Below, piece after piece: positions 9,536-23,650 of a stretch of DNA of 64,000 bases; the first letter of the stretch is position 1, and each line of letters begins with the position of its first letter. The notes under the pieces are model-generated. The model ran no database searches and was not told where the DNA came from. It was given only the letters and a program-made list of their open reading frames with translations. The DNA is from Rugalucina vietnamica (Eukaryota; Mollusca; Bivalvia; Lucinida; Lucinidae). The position numbers and the translations under genes were made by a program. Location of the stretch: NCBI GenBank assembly GCA_964017185.1, contig OZ024870.1, positions 67,146,312 to 67,210,311 of the forward strand. Reading direction: 5' to 3'.

Positions 9536-12500
9536 GTAAGTTTAAACTTTCATAATGAAATTTAAGTCAGATTTAATGCAGCGATACTTTCCCATATAAG
9601 TTTCAATTACTATCATTTGAGCCGCATCATGAGAAAACCGGATTTGTGCCAATGCGAAAACAAAGACGCAGATCAGCTGTGCAGTTCCGATTCACGGATA
9701 ATATGATCCCTCTTCTTTTAAAATCCGAAATGTCAAGCTTCTCAGCCTGATTCTGTGACTCCACGGGCTGGTTTGAGTCGGACCTGGTCGGAAACCCCGA
9801 AGGCCGAGTCTCTGGCATCGCGGCTCATTTGTTCCTGTCTTTAGTGCCACCCTTTCTTTACAGATTAACAACTCAACCATCCTACAGAGCAATATAGACG
9901 TTGAAGGGAACAGGATTTACAAGGTAAGCTGATGACTGACGGATCAAATAAAATAAAAACCCAAAGGAAAATGTAATCTGCACTGTGGGTGATGTACGGA
10001 GAGACTTTAAGGGCCACCACAAGGCACAACAAGTATCCAAACTATGACTAAGACAAATTATCATGTTACATACGAATTTAGTTTGACTTTAATGAGTCAT
10101 TGGGTTAGATACTTTCGTTTTGATGTGAGACTAGGTCCTTTTTTGATCGACAAACTCTGACCTCCTTGTCTCTGCCTTGATAATTCCGAATTAACACACA
10201 TATGTCTAAGATGTCTAGATCTGGAGCCAATTGGCTTGCCATTACGAAATTTTGCCCATGCAATATAAAATTTAGAGATTTTTTTTCAAAAGCAAAAACT
10301 GAAAATTTCATTGGATTTTTTTTTTTTTTGGTATTTTTTTCTTTAATAATTTTGCTTAAAACATTAATTGTGGGTACACGTTAGAACCGCCTCGTCGAGT
10401 ACTCACAATCTTTGTCTATAAATACCATATTGCTAAGTCTCGGTCAAAATCACCAAAAACAGATATCAAATAGGTTTCTTTATTTCAGTACATTTTCAAC
10501 AAGTTCATTGACAAGGAGCCGGAGGTATCACGGTCGAACGCAGCTGCAAGTCTGGAAACGGGGGACCAGATAATACCAACGGATCAAACGGTAATAGGCC
10601 TAAACTGGTCCAGTGATTATGTATTTTTTCATGCTCAGCTTAAAATAGCTGAGACTAAAATTGATCATGCTCATAAATGTTAAAATCATACGCGTACGTC
10701 ACGCAAGATTATTGTTCGCCACAAAAGTGACAAATGAGCCGCCTCGTGGGAAAACCAACAATGTGGTTTCCGAACAGGTCCCACACAAACCGGCATGTAC
10801 AAGCACAGAAAGGAGCTAGAAGCTTGAAATTTCGGATTTAAGTAGAAGAGGAATTATACTATCCGAGGGGCGAAAACAAAGGCGCTGATCAGCTTCGCGG
10901 TTACCGCGAAGCTGATCTGCGTCTTTGTTTTCGCCTATGCAGATTGTTTGTTTTCCCATGAGGCGGCTCAAATGCTTTTAAAGTAAGAACAGAAACACAG
11001 GAACTGATACAATTAAATTCAAAATCCCAACCCAGAACCTCGCGGGAAAGAAGTTTCAACACGAAACATATCAAAAAATGTTACGACAATATTGCTAGCT
11101 CTTTCCCAACAAGATAACCTTTCGACTGGCATCAACCAAATGCAAAGGTGACGAGTACAACAGAGATTTAGTCAGAATGAAGATAAATCAAAAGAAATCC
11201 GTCTTGGAATGGCTTAAATTAATTTTACGGGGCGCCAATTCTCGCACTGTCATTGAAACAACAAGTATTGTTCGGTTGGAACTATGTTTAAAACCATTAA
11301 AACGTAGGGTACAATTTCAGGAGACTTCACAGAGACTGGACTCCCGTAAACTGATCGAATACCAGACGATGTTATGGCCTCAACGTACTGTACCATACTA
11401 CATTTCCCATCAATTCAGTAAGTCTGTATGCATCAGTCCAGGGTTTCTCTAGCTGAAACTAATTAACTGTTTCAGAAGTCTTGGAACCTACCCTCTGTAT
11501 GCAACCCGCTATTGAAAACACTGTTTCTTAAGATCACATCAGGAAAAACATGTCTGAAGTTTTATGTTGTTCCATCATGACCCACCTGAGTGACCTTGAG
11601 GTCAAGGTCATGGGTCATAGATTTTAACAGATGTAGTGGCAAAGCACAAGTCAGGCGAGCTACGCTGTCCTGCGACAGCTCTTATTTTCCAATAGAATTT
11701 TAAATTTTTGCTTCTGAAAAAGATCTTTGTATATTGCATGGGCAAGTTTTCGTAATGCTTTGTTTAGGTAGTGACGCTAGAGCGAAGATCTTAGCTGGAA
11801 TCAAACACTGGGAGTCTGTTACGTGTTTGACGTTTATCCCCAAAGATGAAATCAGTGTCAAGCGGTGGGGAGAACTGCGCCATAGCAACTATCTGAATAT
11901 AGTCAATGCAAGAGGGTAAGGCACATGCATGTAAATATATAATCGAATGGACTAAAACGTTATCAGCTGAGTTCACTTTCATTTTAAGGGCATTTTATTT
12001 CAATTTTGAAATTCCTCTAAGCAAACAGAAAGGCCCCAGATGTAACTGTTTTGTCCATGTCCTTCAAAAAGAGCACAAGGCTTATTCGGATAAATCTGAA
12101 ACTAGCTTTTCACTCGGTTATACTTTGTGACAAATACACGACCATAAGGCGGGTACAAAAATTCCAACTATCAAAAGCAGATCTTTAAGGTATGCAATTT
12201 TTGGAGCATGCATGTGTCATTTTTGAGTCAATGAAATTGGGTTCTGTATCTAGAGTTTTTATAACAACAAGAACGCTGTTCATTTGTGCCCAGCTATTCT
12301 CACTTGTGTTACATCGCGTGTTCAAAAAATACTGACCATATAAGATGCAATGCACGACGTTTCTCTCGACTGAAAAAAAAAACTATATCCGGTGTGCGTT
12401 GGTGTACGGCGTACACGTAAAAGTCCAATTCAATCTCTTGCAGATGCGCATCGTATGTGGGTTTTCAGCCAGGAAGATCTGGGCAGTACGTGTTCCTGAA

Positions 12501-15500
12501 GCAGTCTAGTTGTATGAAGATAAGTGTCAGTTATCTGATGAGCAAAATGCAATTGAATGATATGTCAATTATACATAATGTGTAGAATGATGTGTCATTG
12601 TATATATTATAAGTAGAACGATGGGTAAGCTTTTATACATTATAGGTTGTGTCAACTATACATTATAGGTAGACTTATGTGTCAATTATACATTATAAAT
12701 AGAATAATATATTATATACATTTGTGTCATTTATAAATACACCACATGTAGAATAATGTGTCAGTTATACATCACAAGTAGAATGATGTGTCAATTATAC
12801 ATTATGAGTAGAATGATGTGTCAACTATACATTATAGGTAGAATGATGTGTCACTTACACATTATGAGCAGAATGATGTCAGCTATACATTTTAGGTAGA
12901 ATGATGTGTCAACTATACATTTTAGGTAGAATGATGTGTCAACTATACATTTTAGGTAGAATGATGTGTCAACTATACATTATGAGTAGAATGTTGTGTC
13001 ATCTAGAATGATGTGTCAGCGCCTTTGTTTTCGCTACATGGATAGTACAATCCCTCTCCTTCCCTCAGTCATCCGAAATTTCAATCTTCTAGCTATCTTC
13101 TGTGAATGTACAGCCCGGTTTGTGTCTGACCTGGTCGGAAACCCAAATTGTTGGTTTTCTCACGCACCGGCTCATTTTATTTGTGGCTACGCAGGTACGA
13201 TTCTTCACGAACTTGGACACGCTGTTGGCTTCTACCATGAGCAAAACCGAGGTGATAGAGACGAATATATAAAAGTAAATTTGGAGAACGTGAAACCCGG
13301 ACACGAACACAACTTTGGAATTTTTCCGTCACTGAATAACGTCACATACGATTACAACTCTGTAATGCACTATGGGAGGACGGTAAATATGACACATTGG
13401 ATATAGGTATAAATGGAGCAGGCGCCATCGCAGCTGATAAAACGTGACGTGGTATTGTATACATACAAACCGGTAAATGAACGGTGACGCACAATGCAAT
13501 TCTGCCCGAAGTTGAGATGAAAAATTCGAGTTTTTCTCCTATACCATTTACTCTATTGACTGATAGATAGGCGCAGTCCATGCAGAAATTGAACATTTAT
13601 TAAATGAAAGTATTATAAGAAATCCAGGTTATTTCGTTTTCGCCAACACTTCCGCCCCATGAACATATAGTGCTTCCAACACAATAACATTGAAGTGTTT
13701 GCGAAAACGAAATAACCGGGATTTTTGTTGTTACTGTTTTTCAATAAATGTTCAATTTCTGCATTGACTGCACCTATTTATCAGTCAGTATAATCCCATT
13801 ATGTAAACATGTCGTGGCAAAGGTCACTTTGGTTCCGTGTTCCGTTAACTTAACAGGTAAACGGGACACAGTTGGTCACGGGGAGGTGACAATCAACAAT
13901 GCGCGGATTATAGAAGAAACGTTGTAGGTGAAAACACGAAGAAGCATTGACCATTTCTACATTTCTATTTAAAAATGCCTATGGTTTTTGGAAAAACAAA
14001 AAGCTGGTAATCTGTCTTCTTATGCACATGTTAACTTCCCTGAACAATGCACTACTGTATAACAGAATTTGTTTTCCATGTTTCGTGCCACAGGATCGGG
14101 ATTTTTGGCTAGAACAATCATTTTTGTATGAAATATATAGTAATTAGGAAAAAGTTTTTTTAGAGTATTGTTCCCCCCCCCCCCCCCCCCCCCCCCGAGA
14201 ACCAACAAAAGCTTTTGCATGCATATGTGTTGCCATGCATTACACAATATATGAAAGTGGCATGTTGGTTCTTTGGGGGGAACGATACTGTAGAGCCCAA
14301 AAACCAGAGCCCAAATATTATAAACAGGTATAGCCACTCATTCAGGCAAAGCTAACATATTATAAGTAATGGAAAATGAAAAAGTATAACATGGTCATAA
14401 TTTGCACTATTGGAAATGTTATTTACTTGAAACCGGATGCTGCAGAATCAACTTTCATCAGTTGGGCTCGAGCATTAATAGTGTGCATCATTTTATGGTA
14501 CAAAATTTTGGAGACACACTGTACAAACATTCCCTTGTTTTTTTGCACGGCCTCTAATCTATAGTATTTGTATCTCTGTTTTATTATTTCCATACTTTGA
14601 GCACAGGTTTTCAGATCTGATTTTACTAGTTTATGGTTTTTGCTCAATACATCATGAATGGGTTTGGCTAGCATATGTTAAGTGCAGTCCAATTAATCTA
14701 GTTTTGTTGCATTCGATACTTGATCTTTTGAAGATGCATTTCATTGTTGAACTATGGAGTTGTTGAACTATGGAGATAGGTAGCCGTGTTAGTAGTATAG
14801 CTGGTGTAAATGTCTGTTATGCTACATTGGACATGACCAAATAGGTAGAATTTATCATACATATTTGGCCACAATAATTCAATTGTACATGTTAATGTCA
14901 AACAAATTTGTTGCAATAACATGCTTCTCATGTCACATAGAGTTTTGACTTCTTAAAGAGTTTTTACTGATTCCAGATTGGAAACGGCACTTTTTGCAAC
15001 TTTTATTTATAGAATATATATGGTATTCTAATATTCAATATGCAGAAATGCTATACAGGTACCTCCTAAAAGTTTTCTAAACAATGTTTCATACTGCAAA
15101 TATTTAAAGATTTTCTGCGCATTTTTACATGATTCATGCATGTTTCTGTCGAATGAATGCTCTAAAATACAAACATTATTAACAACAATCGTCACCATGC
15201 AAGAAAAAAACAAAATTTCTACCTTTTTGTAGTCAAGAAATTTTGACCCCAACCCCACGGAAACCTAAATTTCTACGAAATGATGACAGGATTTGTAAAT
15301 ATCTTAACACATATCAATTCATAAGACATGGAACTATTGTTTTCAGTTTACAGGATCAGCATCTGGAGCTTAATATCAGTGTTCTGGGCCGCTAAAGTAT
15401 AGGCATATGCAGGCCATATAGTCAACACTCCTTTTTCATCTCAACTTCGTTCTCAATTGAGTGTGTCACCGATCATTTATCGGTTTGTAGGTATACAATA

Positions 15501-18500
15501 CCACGTGATTGTCAGTAGTGACTATGCTAGTCGTGAAGCAAGACATGGCGAAACAAACAATTTACAAAATTTTGCTTTCTGGTTTTCAAGACGAGTGGCT
15601 TAATCGCAAGGCCCTAGAAGTATCTGTACTTACATTATTGTAGCATATTCATTCAGATAGCCAAGCATGTGAGTACCATGCTTGATCCTTGGCTGTTTGT
15701 TGATTGGTTAGCTTGAGGCTTACACAATTTGATATTTTAGATACAGTTTGGTGTAAATATGAATTACAACCCATGTTTCTGCCCCTAGCAATCATTCAGA
15801 TTTTGATTTTTGAAATGGTCGTTTGCAACATCCCATAGATATTTTGCACGAGTCATCGTCTGAGCGGACATACCTTTTTTCAAGTTGTTCCTTTTCGTTG
15901 TATGCAAGTTGTGTTTCTTTGGCAGTATTTCAGCAGCAACGATTTAGAGACGATGATATCAAAAGACCAGAACCTTGGTTTTCTTCTCGGCAATGATGAA
16001 GATTTGACGTTTTACGACATAAAGACGGCTAACTTGGCGTACGATTGTGGCGGTAAATACTTCTCTATCAGTTCTCTGCCCGGGGGGGGGGGGGGGGGGG
16101 GGCACTCCCTGGTAAGCAGTGTACCGATGCGTGATCAAAAAAACGATGAGAAAGGGTACTTTTTTTCAAGAAGGGCAGTGCGCAGCGCTGACATCATTTA
16201 GGGTAGGCAAAATGTCGTTTTTGTGGAAAAAGGGTATGTTTTTTACAATTCTGCTAAAACGCTGTGAAAAGGGGTGGACCGAGGCGTCCTTGGCCGATAT
16301 GTTTTGGGCCGAAATGACTAAAATGTCTAAAACCTAAGGGATAAGATATGATTTTCCCTTTCTGTTCAACAATGTGTGTTGCTTCAATAGAAATTATTGT
16401 TTCTGCTAATTGAGTAGTTCATACAAATAAAAATGGTTTGTATTAAATCTTGTCTTTTGTACCCTGCTCTCCATAATGCTTGCTATATGTAAGTGCTTGG
16501 TATTTATCTACTATATCAAGATTTATTTCAAGTATGTATAGAAGCCTAGTGGTGTAGTGGGAAAGCTGCTTGCCTTGTAAACCAGGGGTCAATTCCAGGC
16601 TTCTCCAGTTTTTCGTACAAGACTTAAACTAATTTCCTATCGCCATATTACCTTAGCTGTTTAGTGGGACAAAACACAAAAATTAACCAACCAACCATTA
16701 TTTCATATATATTTGTGTCAATTTTCTGTGTACATTTGAACAAATTCAGATGCTGAGGGCAAAGCTTGAAAGCCCTGAAACAATTTAAACCCCCAATACT
16801 TTATTACTGACAGTTCCAAGGCGATACTCCGGGGCGATACTTCCTCTGTGGTTAGTCTGTTTCTCGTTTCAGTGATGACAATTTCTTTTGTATGTGCATT
16901 TTAAGGTTTACCATCTTTTCTAAATTTTGTACCTGTATGTTGCCTATTTGTAACTTTAGCTATTTCATGTGTTGATTGCATGACCAAATGTTTGTTTATG
17001 ATCATATCAGTTCCACATTTTTAAGCATTTTAACTCAACAGAGCCAAAGTCTCAAAGGTGATCTTATAGGATAGGCAGGTACCTGGCATCCATCTTCCGT
17101 TACTGTAGTCTGTCTATATTTTAAAATTACTTCTCTGAAGCCATCAGGCAGATTGTTTGCATATTACACATATAGCATCTTCACGTGGTTATAAAAGAAT
17201 TATTGCATTCCAGTGTTTTAGTTGACTACAGTGGAAAGGGGTACTTTTTGACGGGACACAGTGGAAAGGGTCACATTTTAAAGCAAACACAGTGAAAAGG
17301 GGGGTCAAATTTTAAATGTCGATCACACTGTTTAGGGTATGTTCAACAATCCTTTGATCACGCATCGGTACACTGCTTACCAGGGAGTGCCCCCCCCCCC
17401 CCCCCCCCCGGGGTTCTCTGACGTCTTGATTTAACGAATCGCATACGATAGTCGTTCAACTGCTTTATTATACCTCATTAATATTCATTGGCTGAGTGTC
17501 GATTTTGATTGGCCCAGAGTAGGTCTATTCTGTCATGTCGCGTGATCATATTACCATCTGACGTCATATCTGCCTAAAACGTGCAACTGCACTTGAAGTC
17601 ACATGCGTTTGTTTACAGTGCACGCGGAGGGTGCTATATTCTGTCATGTTGCATGATCATATTACCCTTTGTCGTCATATACGACTAAATGTGCAGTTGC
17701 ACTTGTGTTTGTCCTGTGGTATGTCGCTATTTCCAAAAGGCTTCAGTATAATAAAACAATTGTTGCCATTGAGTGAGGGTGACATGACGATTTGTTCACC
17801 CTCGACAGGCCATATCGCCCTCGGGCAATATCACCTGCCTCTGGTGAACAAATCGTCATGTCACCCTCACTCAAGGGCAACAATTGTATATTAACAGACA
17901 GAATCGTACCTTTATCCTCATTTCTAGAAAATGATTTTGAAAACTTTTTATACACTGGTGCTTCAACGTGTCATGGAACAAGCACGATACATTTGCTTTG
18001 TTCCATCGTTTTGAAGACTTTGACTAAGTAACACTTGAGCCGCGACGCGAGAAAACCGGTCTTCGGGGTTTCCGGCCCGGTCCAACACAAACAGGCCTGT
18101 ACAGTCACAGACAAAAAGCTAGAATCTTGAAATTTTGGATTTAAGTGGAAGAGAAATTGTACTATCCGAGCAGCGAAAACAAAGGCGCAGATCAGCTGTG
18201 CAGTTACTGCACAGCTGATCTGCGTCTTTGTGTTTTTCTTATGCAACGGCCCATTTACGTAAATAACTTTTACACCATGTTTTTACCATTTAAATCATCT
18301 TTTTCGCAAAAGTGACACCTTTAACGTTCAAAATATTTTCTTCCAGCGCAGTGTAGTACAGGATCAGCCACTGTGTGTGACAATGGCGGATATATAGATG
18401 CATCCTGTAGCTGCCGCTGCCCGGATGTTCTAGAGGGAGAACGATGTGAGCGCTTAGCTTCACTCTTGGACAAAGAAGGTATGATACTGATGTACCAAGT

Positions 18501-21500
18501 TTGCCCATTGAGTAAAAGCATATTAGCCAGGGTACTGGCTGAGTGAACCACAATTCTTAGTAATCACGATATAATGGCTAAATGTTTAAAGAACTTCGAC
18601 CAGTGGTGTAAAAGTGTACAAAATGATTTAAGCTAACTCTGAAAAATGTTAATTAGCTATTAACGATGCATTTTCTTTCCAGAATGTGGTTCCAAAGTGA
18701 TCACGCTGGGAGCTAATGAAAAAAATACGATAACCTCACCCAACTACCCCGCTCACTATCCAAACAACGTCACATGCGGTTGGATTATAAAGGTAGGAGA
18801 ATTTAGTTACGATATGATTTTATGATAAACATGGTTACGCGTTAAACCGGGAGTTCACTGCTATTAAGATGGAAGTGACTTTGGACTTGCTAAAACTGCT
18901 GTTGAAAATCTTCCAAAATAATTCATACCGCGCATACTCACTGAGTCTATCACGTAAGCATACATTATGTGTTTAATAAAACCCTAGTAGTAATGCACAA
19001 AAGATAAAATTAACGATTCTCTAAAATTACAATGAGAACTGCATCTGCCACTGGTACTTGGGAGGGAGTGGCCTTTGCCACCCATTTCAATGTTGTAGGG
19101 TGTCAACTTCAACTATTTTAAAATATTTTCGAAAATGATTAAAATTTTCGATGCACACAACGATAAAATTATACTATTCTGATTGCTTACATATTTCCAG
19201 AGTCCGCCTGGAACTACTATGACAGTTGCTATAATGCTGGATGATATTCCGAGAAACACTAGAACCCACAAATGCTATCATAGTCTTGAACTGAGGTACA
19301 ATCTGATCGGACAACCAGGGCCAAGGTATGCACATTACAACGACAAATGACCCGCCTCATGAGAAAACCAACAATGTGGTTTCCGAACAGGTTTAATTAC
19401 CACAGAAGCAGGCTAGAGGCTTGAAATTTCGGATTTAAGAAGAAAAGGAAGTTTACTATCCGTGTAGCGAAAACAAAGGCGATGATCAGCTTCGCGTTTA
19501 CCGGGAAGCTGATCTGCGTCTTTGTTTTCGCCTATGAAAATTGTTGGTTTTCCCATGTTAAGGGACTGAGGCCTACGGCTGACATGAATATTACATATCA
19601 TTAAGCAAGAAACTTGGTCCACATTGTTCCACTAGTGCGGGTTAAAACCCAACTCCAATATGCAACTTGACGTCATGAACTACATTTATCATATCCAGTG
19701 GATAACGCCATGTCATAAAATCATAAGATAAGATAAGATATTTATTTACCAATCATGGACCACTCTTCGTGGTATACAATCAAATAAAAAAAATACATAT
19801 AATTGGACAATTGGTAGAAAGCATAAAAGAAAAGCATAAATATTTATACACGAATGTCAATTGTTAAAATACTCTTAATATCAATACCATTGATTGGCCC
19901 ATAAAATCATATGACCACACGTGTATTAATTAACACTTTTGCGGGAATAGGTAACGTTATTGACGACGTCCGTAACAACAATGTAAATTTTCATTGAATA
20001 TGTCCACTTCGAAGGCGGTAAAATTCTATTTTGAAAGTCATATTATAAAACGAATCTTACACGAGTGGTCATTTCATATGAAATTTATTAAATTCGCCGA
20101 AGGCACGTTTAATAAATTTCATATGAAATGGCCACTCGTGTAAGATCCTCTATGTACTAGGCTACAAGATCTGTATTAATTCTGTCTACTATCATCATTG
20201 TTAAGATAGATTTTGTTTAACTTTGGTATGTAACGACATACAAACAGTAGCCGTTAAGGCTATTTTACCGAAAAACGACTTGTTTCTTCAAATCAAGATG
20301 ACCTGTCAAAAGAAGACAAAAGAAACGTCGTGCTAAAATCAAGTAACAATCATTGTCCGTGACTGTTGCATTATTGTCTGTGTTCACTAATTCGTCGTGT
20401 ATCTCGGGGTCTTTTCCATTGACTTATCAATGTACCAGGTACAGTTCTTTCTAAACAGTACTTTCACGAAATATTTCTACTGCCCCCTCTAACCAACCTT
20501 GACCAACCTTTGATAAACCAATTTCTTGCACACCAGACAGAAATTGCCACACTTTTTGCCTGGGTGATAAAATTGCATCTCACCCAGGTGTTCTCACCCA
20601 GGCTAAAAAAAACAAACATGCAAAACCTTGAAATAAACCAGATTTTTGGGGTTGTTGTGCAAGAAAAAGAATCTAATATGGTGTTCTGTTCTAGATGGAA
20701 GTTTCCAACTCAAGGGATGACCGTGCTGAGCGGAACCTCGGCGTAGCCTCGGTTCCGCTCAGCACGGTCATCCCTTGGGTTGGAAACTTCCATCTAGAAC
20801 AGAACACCATATAAGATTCTTATAATCATACCCCCTTGCGAAGACTTCAAATCAAGACTGTACAGCCATACGCAGACACTATGAGTTAATTTCAAAATTT
20901 AATGTTGGGCTAAAGACGCTAAATGTTGGGCTAAAGATGGTTTTCAGAACCAGAATTTTATGGTGACTTGGTTTACAAATTTAAGAAATTTATAGGAAGG
21001 AATAATTTTTCTTTTCAGTTCAAAACACTCGTACCACGTCACAGATGTATAGGTTATAACTTGAATGTTATGCAACAGTCTGTGTGCTTAGTTATTAACC
21101 TAATCATGGTCGATAACCATGCTGCCTTCTTTAATTGCACGCTGGTGGGTCGGGCGTCAGACTCTATGATGGCCTCGACATAAAGCTATCCATTTTAGTT
21201 GGTTGGGGCCGGAGCTTCTTGTCTGTTGCTTGGGCCACCGGGGTTCAACTGGTGTTTTTCTTTTGCTCCGGGTTTCAGTAAGTTATTCGGCGCTCAGGAT
21301 CTCCATCGTCGCGCAGTCCTCGTTTTTGATTCATCAGGGTTTTTTTTTTCATGATTTATTTGTTTGTTCTTGATGATTTATTGACTAGTGAATGAGCTTC
21401 ACTTTGAGGACAAAACAACTAACTAAATGTTGTGAACCACTGCAGAAGATGGGGTTGAGGTTAGGCGCCTGAAAAATCGATTTGAGTCCCCCAGTAATTC

Positions 21501-23602
21501 TATATTACTGATCATTCCAAGGCGCTATTTCTCTTGTGGTTCTTTTTGTTTAATGTTTTAAAGTCAAATTTTAGTGCTGTTTGAACCTTATATACGTTTT
21601 CATATTTTTTAAGTTCCGGTGACTAAGTGGCCACCTATTTGGGAAATAGCTGGTCACTCGGCTTACGATATGTTTTCTGAGTATAAGTACCTAATTGTCA
21701 ATTTAGTTTTTCCCACCTCGGTTTTTGGAGTGGGAATTTCTTTCTTATTGTGCCTTTTCCTGATCGTTGCCTACTTGTACTTTTCCGGAAATCTGCAAAA
21801 TTCTCTATTATCTAGTCTCAAACATCTATAATTAAATCATTGCTGAAGACATGGTGAGCCGAGATTGTCACAGTTTTCAGTGTATTCCTCAAATGTACAA
21901 TAGAAAGGCGCCTTAGCATTCTTCTTTTTCTGTCAAATGTGCCTGGCCATCGCGGAGCTGGAGAATAAATCGCCAATAATAGATGATAATAGCTACGAGG
22001 CCCTACAAATCGCACTTCCCTTCACGAGTAACTCTTTCATCAGTGTACATGTTAAATAAAGTCGACCCTGGCGACAAAAACTATCACTTATTAGATTCCA
22101 ATTTTAACCTCGGTTCATGTTAAGTTGACAGACCACCGTATAGCTGTTTCATCTTTTCGTCGAACGTTTTCCTGGTATACTAAGCAAATTGTTTAGGCTA
22201 TCCCACACAAAACTGTTTAAACCTACCTTTTAAATGTGGTTGGTGAGTTACATATGCCGAATGGCGAGATATTTAACTCAAAAGAGCATTTTCTACTGAT
22301 GAATGTTGTTTTCTTTTTGTCTTCTCGGTCAAGTTGTTTGTGCGATTTTTCTATCCCATGCAGTTTATAAGCGTCTTTTATTGTTCCGACATTCAGTCTG
22401 TAACAATCAACTCAAAAGTCTTTTCTTGCATCCTATTCATTGACAACAACATTGCCAATACATATCATACATCCTCAATTGTCTCGTTCATCCCTTTCTG
22501 TATACAAAATGGAACCATTCTGAGCGTCAGTTAGATTGGCTATGCAGCCGCTGTTGGTATCCTATGCCAGTCCTATTGTGCCAATATTTTGTAAAGAATA
22601 AAAATGAGAACGGGTAATGTGGATCTATTCGTTTCTGTTATTTTCTTTCTAATTGTACCGTTTCCTGGTCATTGCCTACTTTTACCTACTTATTTCTGTT
22701 AGTGTCTAGCCATTATTTTTTCTTTTGGCACAATCAATCAAATGACATCGAAATGCCCTTCTATTTGCTTTAGCTACGTTCTTTACTTTTTGTCGTCGGT
22801 AGAAAAGACATTTGCTATATTTGTTCCAGGATAAGTGAACTACAAGATCATTGGTTGCATATTTTCACCGATTATAATCTGAGCTTTTCATTACCGTTCC
22901 CAACTTATTGCGATTGATAAGAATGCCATTGATTTTTCAACCACCTAGATTATGTGGAAGCACGGACCACCAACTCCATCTACAGACCACCGGCAACACT
23001 TCTGTGGCGATACTGCACACTGGTGGTGACTATTACGGGGCTGGGTTTGTTATTACGTTTAGCACAGGTGTGTATGATAATACACCCTACTTTTTCATTT
23101 GTAGTCTTTAAAATAATTAAGTATCTACATGAAGTTCTTAATGTTAATCGACAAGTAAAACTTGTCAAATATTTTTTGTTAATTATTTACGCTTTGGTCA
23201 CATTTCACACATACTTGTACATGTTTTACAACAAAGAAAACAGAAACCAAAAAAAGAAAGATAAAAAGAAAAAAAAATATAATTACGACAAATGCACTTA
23301 TAAATCCAAATGTGTTTGGCATTTAGGACAACGTGCCAGCGTATGCATCCCCAACCCCTGCAAAAATGCCGATGAGGTTTGCCAGGAGACTTTACTTGGA
23401 AGTTACGAGTGTAAATGCCCTTTACATTTAAAAGGACAACACTGCGATATTGTTGGTACGTACTCATACATTTAAAGGGACAACACTGCAATATTGTTGG
23501 TACGTACTTATTAAACACGTCAGTCAAAACGTGTCAGTACGAAAACACGCCATGTAATATACATTTTTTTTTCAAAATTTTAAAAAATTGAAAGTTTTCA
23601 GT

Positions 23603-23650
<48 letters not shown>

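Larger units (their letters stand above)
16079..17412. mobile_element. 1.33-kb element with G-run ends and 8-bp target duplication
   Basis: CCCGGGGG plus a G-run and GCACTCCCTGGTAAGCAGTG at the left is mirrored at the right (CACTGCTTACCAGGGAGTGC, C-run, GGG). GTTCTCTG flanks both sides (16071-16078 and 17413-17420). Eight bp fits hAT-type insertion, but no transposase is present. It carries a SINE. Confidence 0.88.

Noticed and set aside
16542-16615. A tRNA-Thr gene
   Set aside because: The head has mismatches and is followed by a body and AACC tail, so a SINE is more likely. The same holds for the tRNA-like heads at 29150-29362, 37500-37690 and 50615-50932.
22954-23475. A 173-codon open frame including the EGF2 exon
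   Set aside because: It starts out of frame in exon 12, runs through intron 12 and reads EGF2 in frame only by chance; splicing explains the region better.
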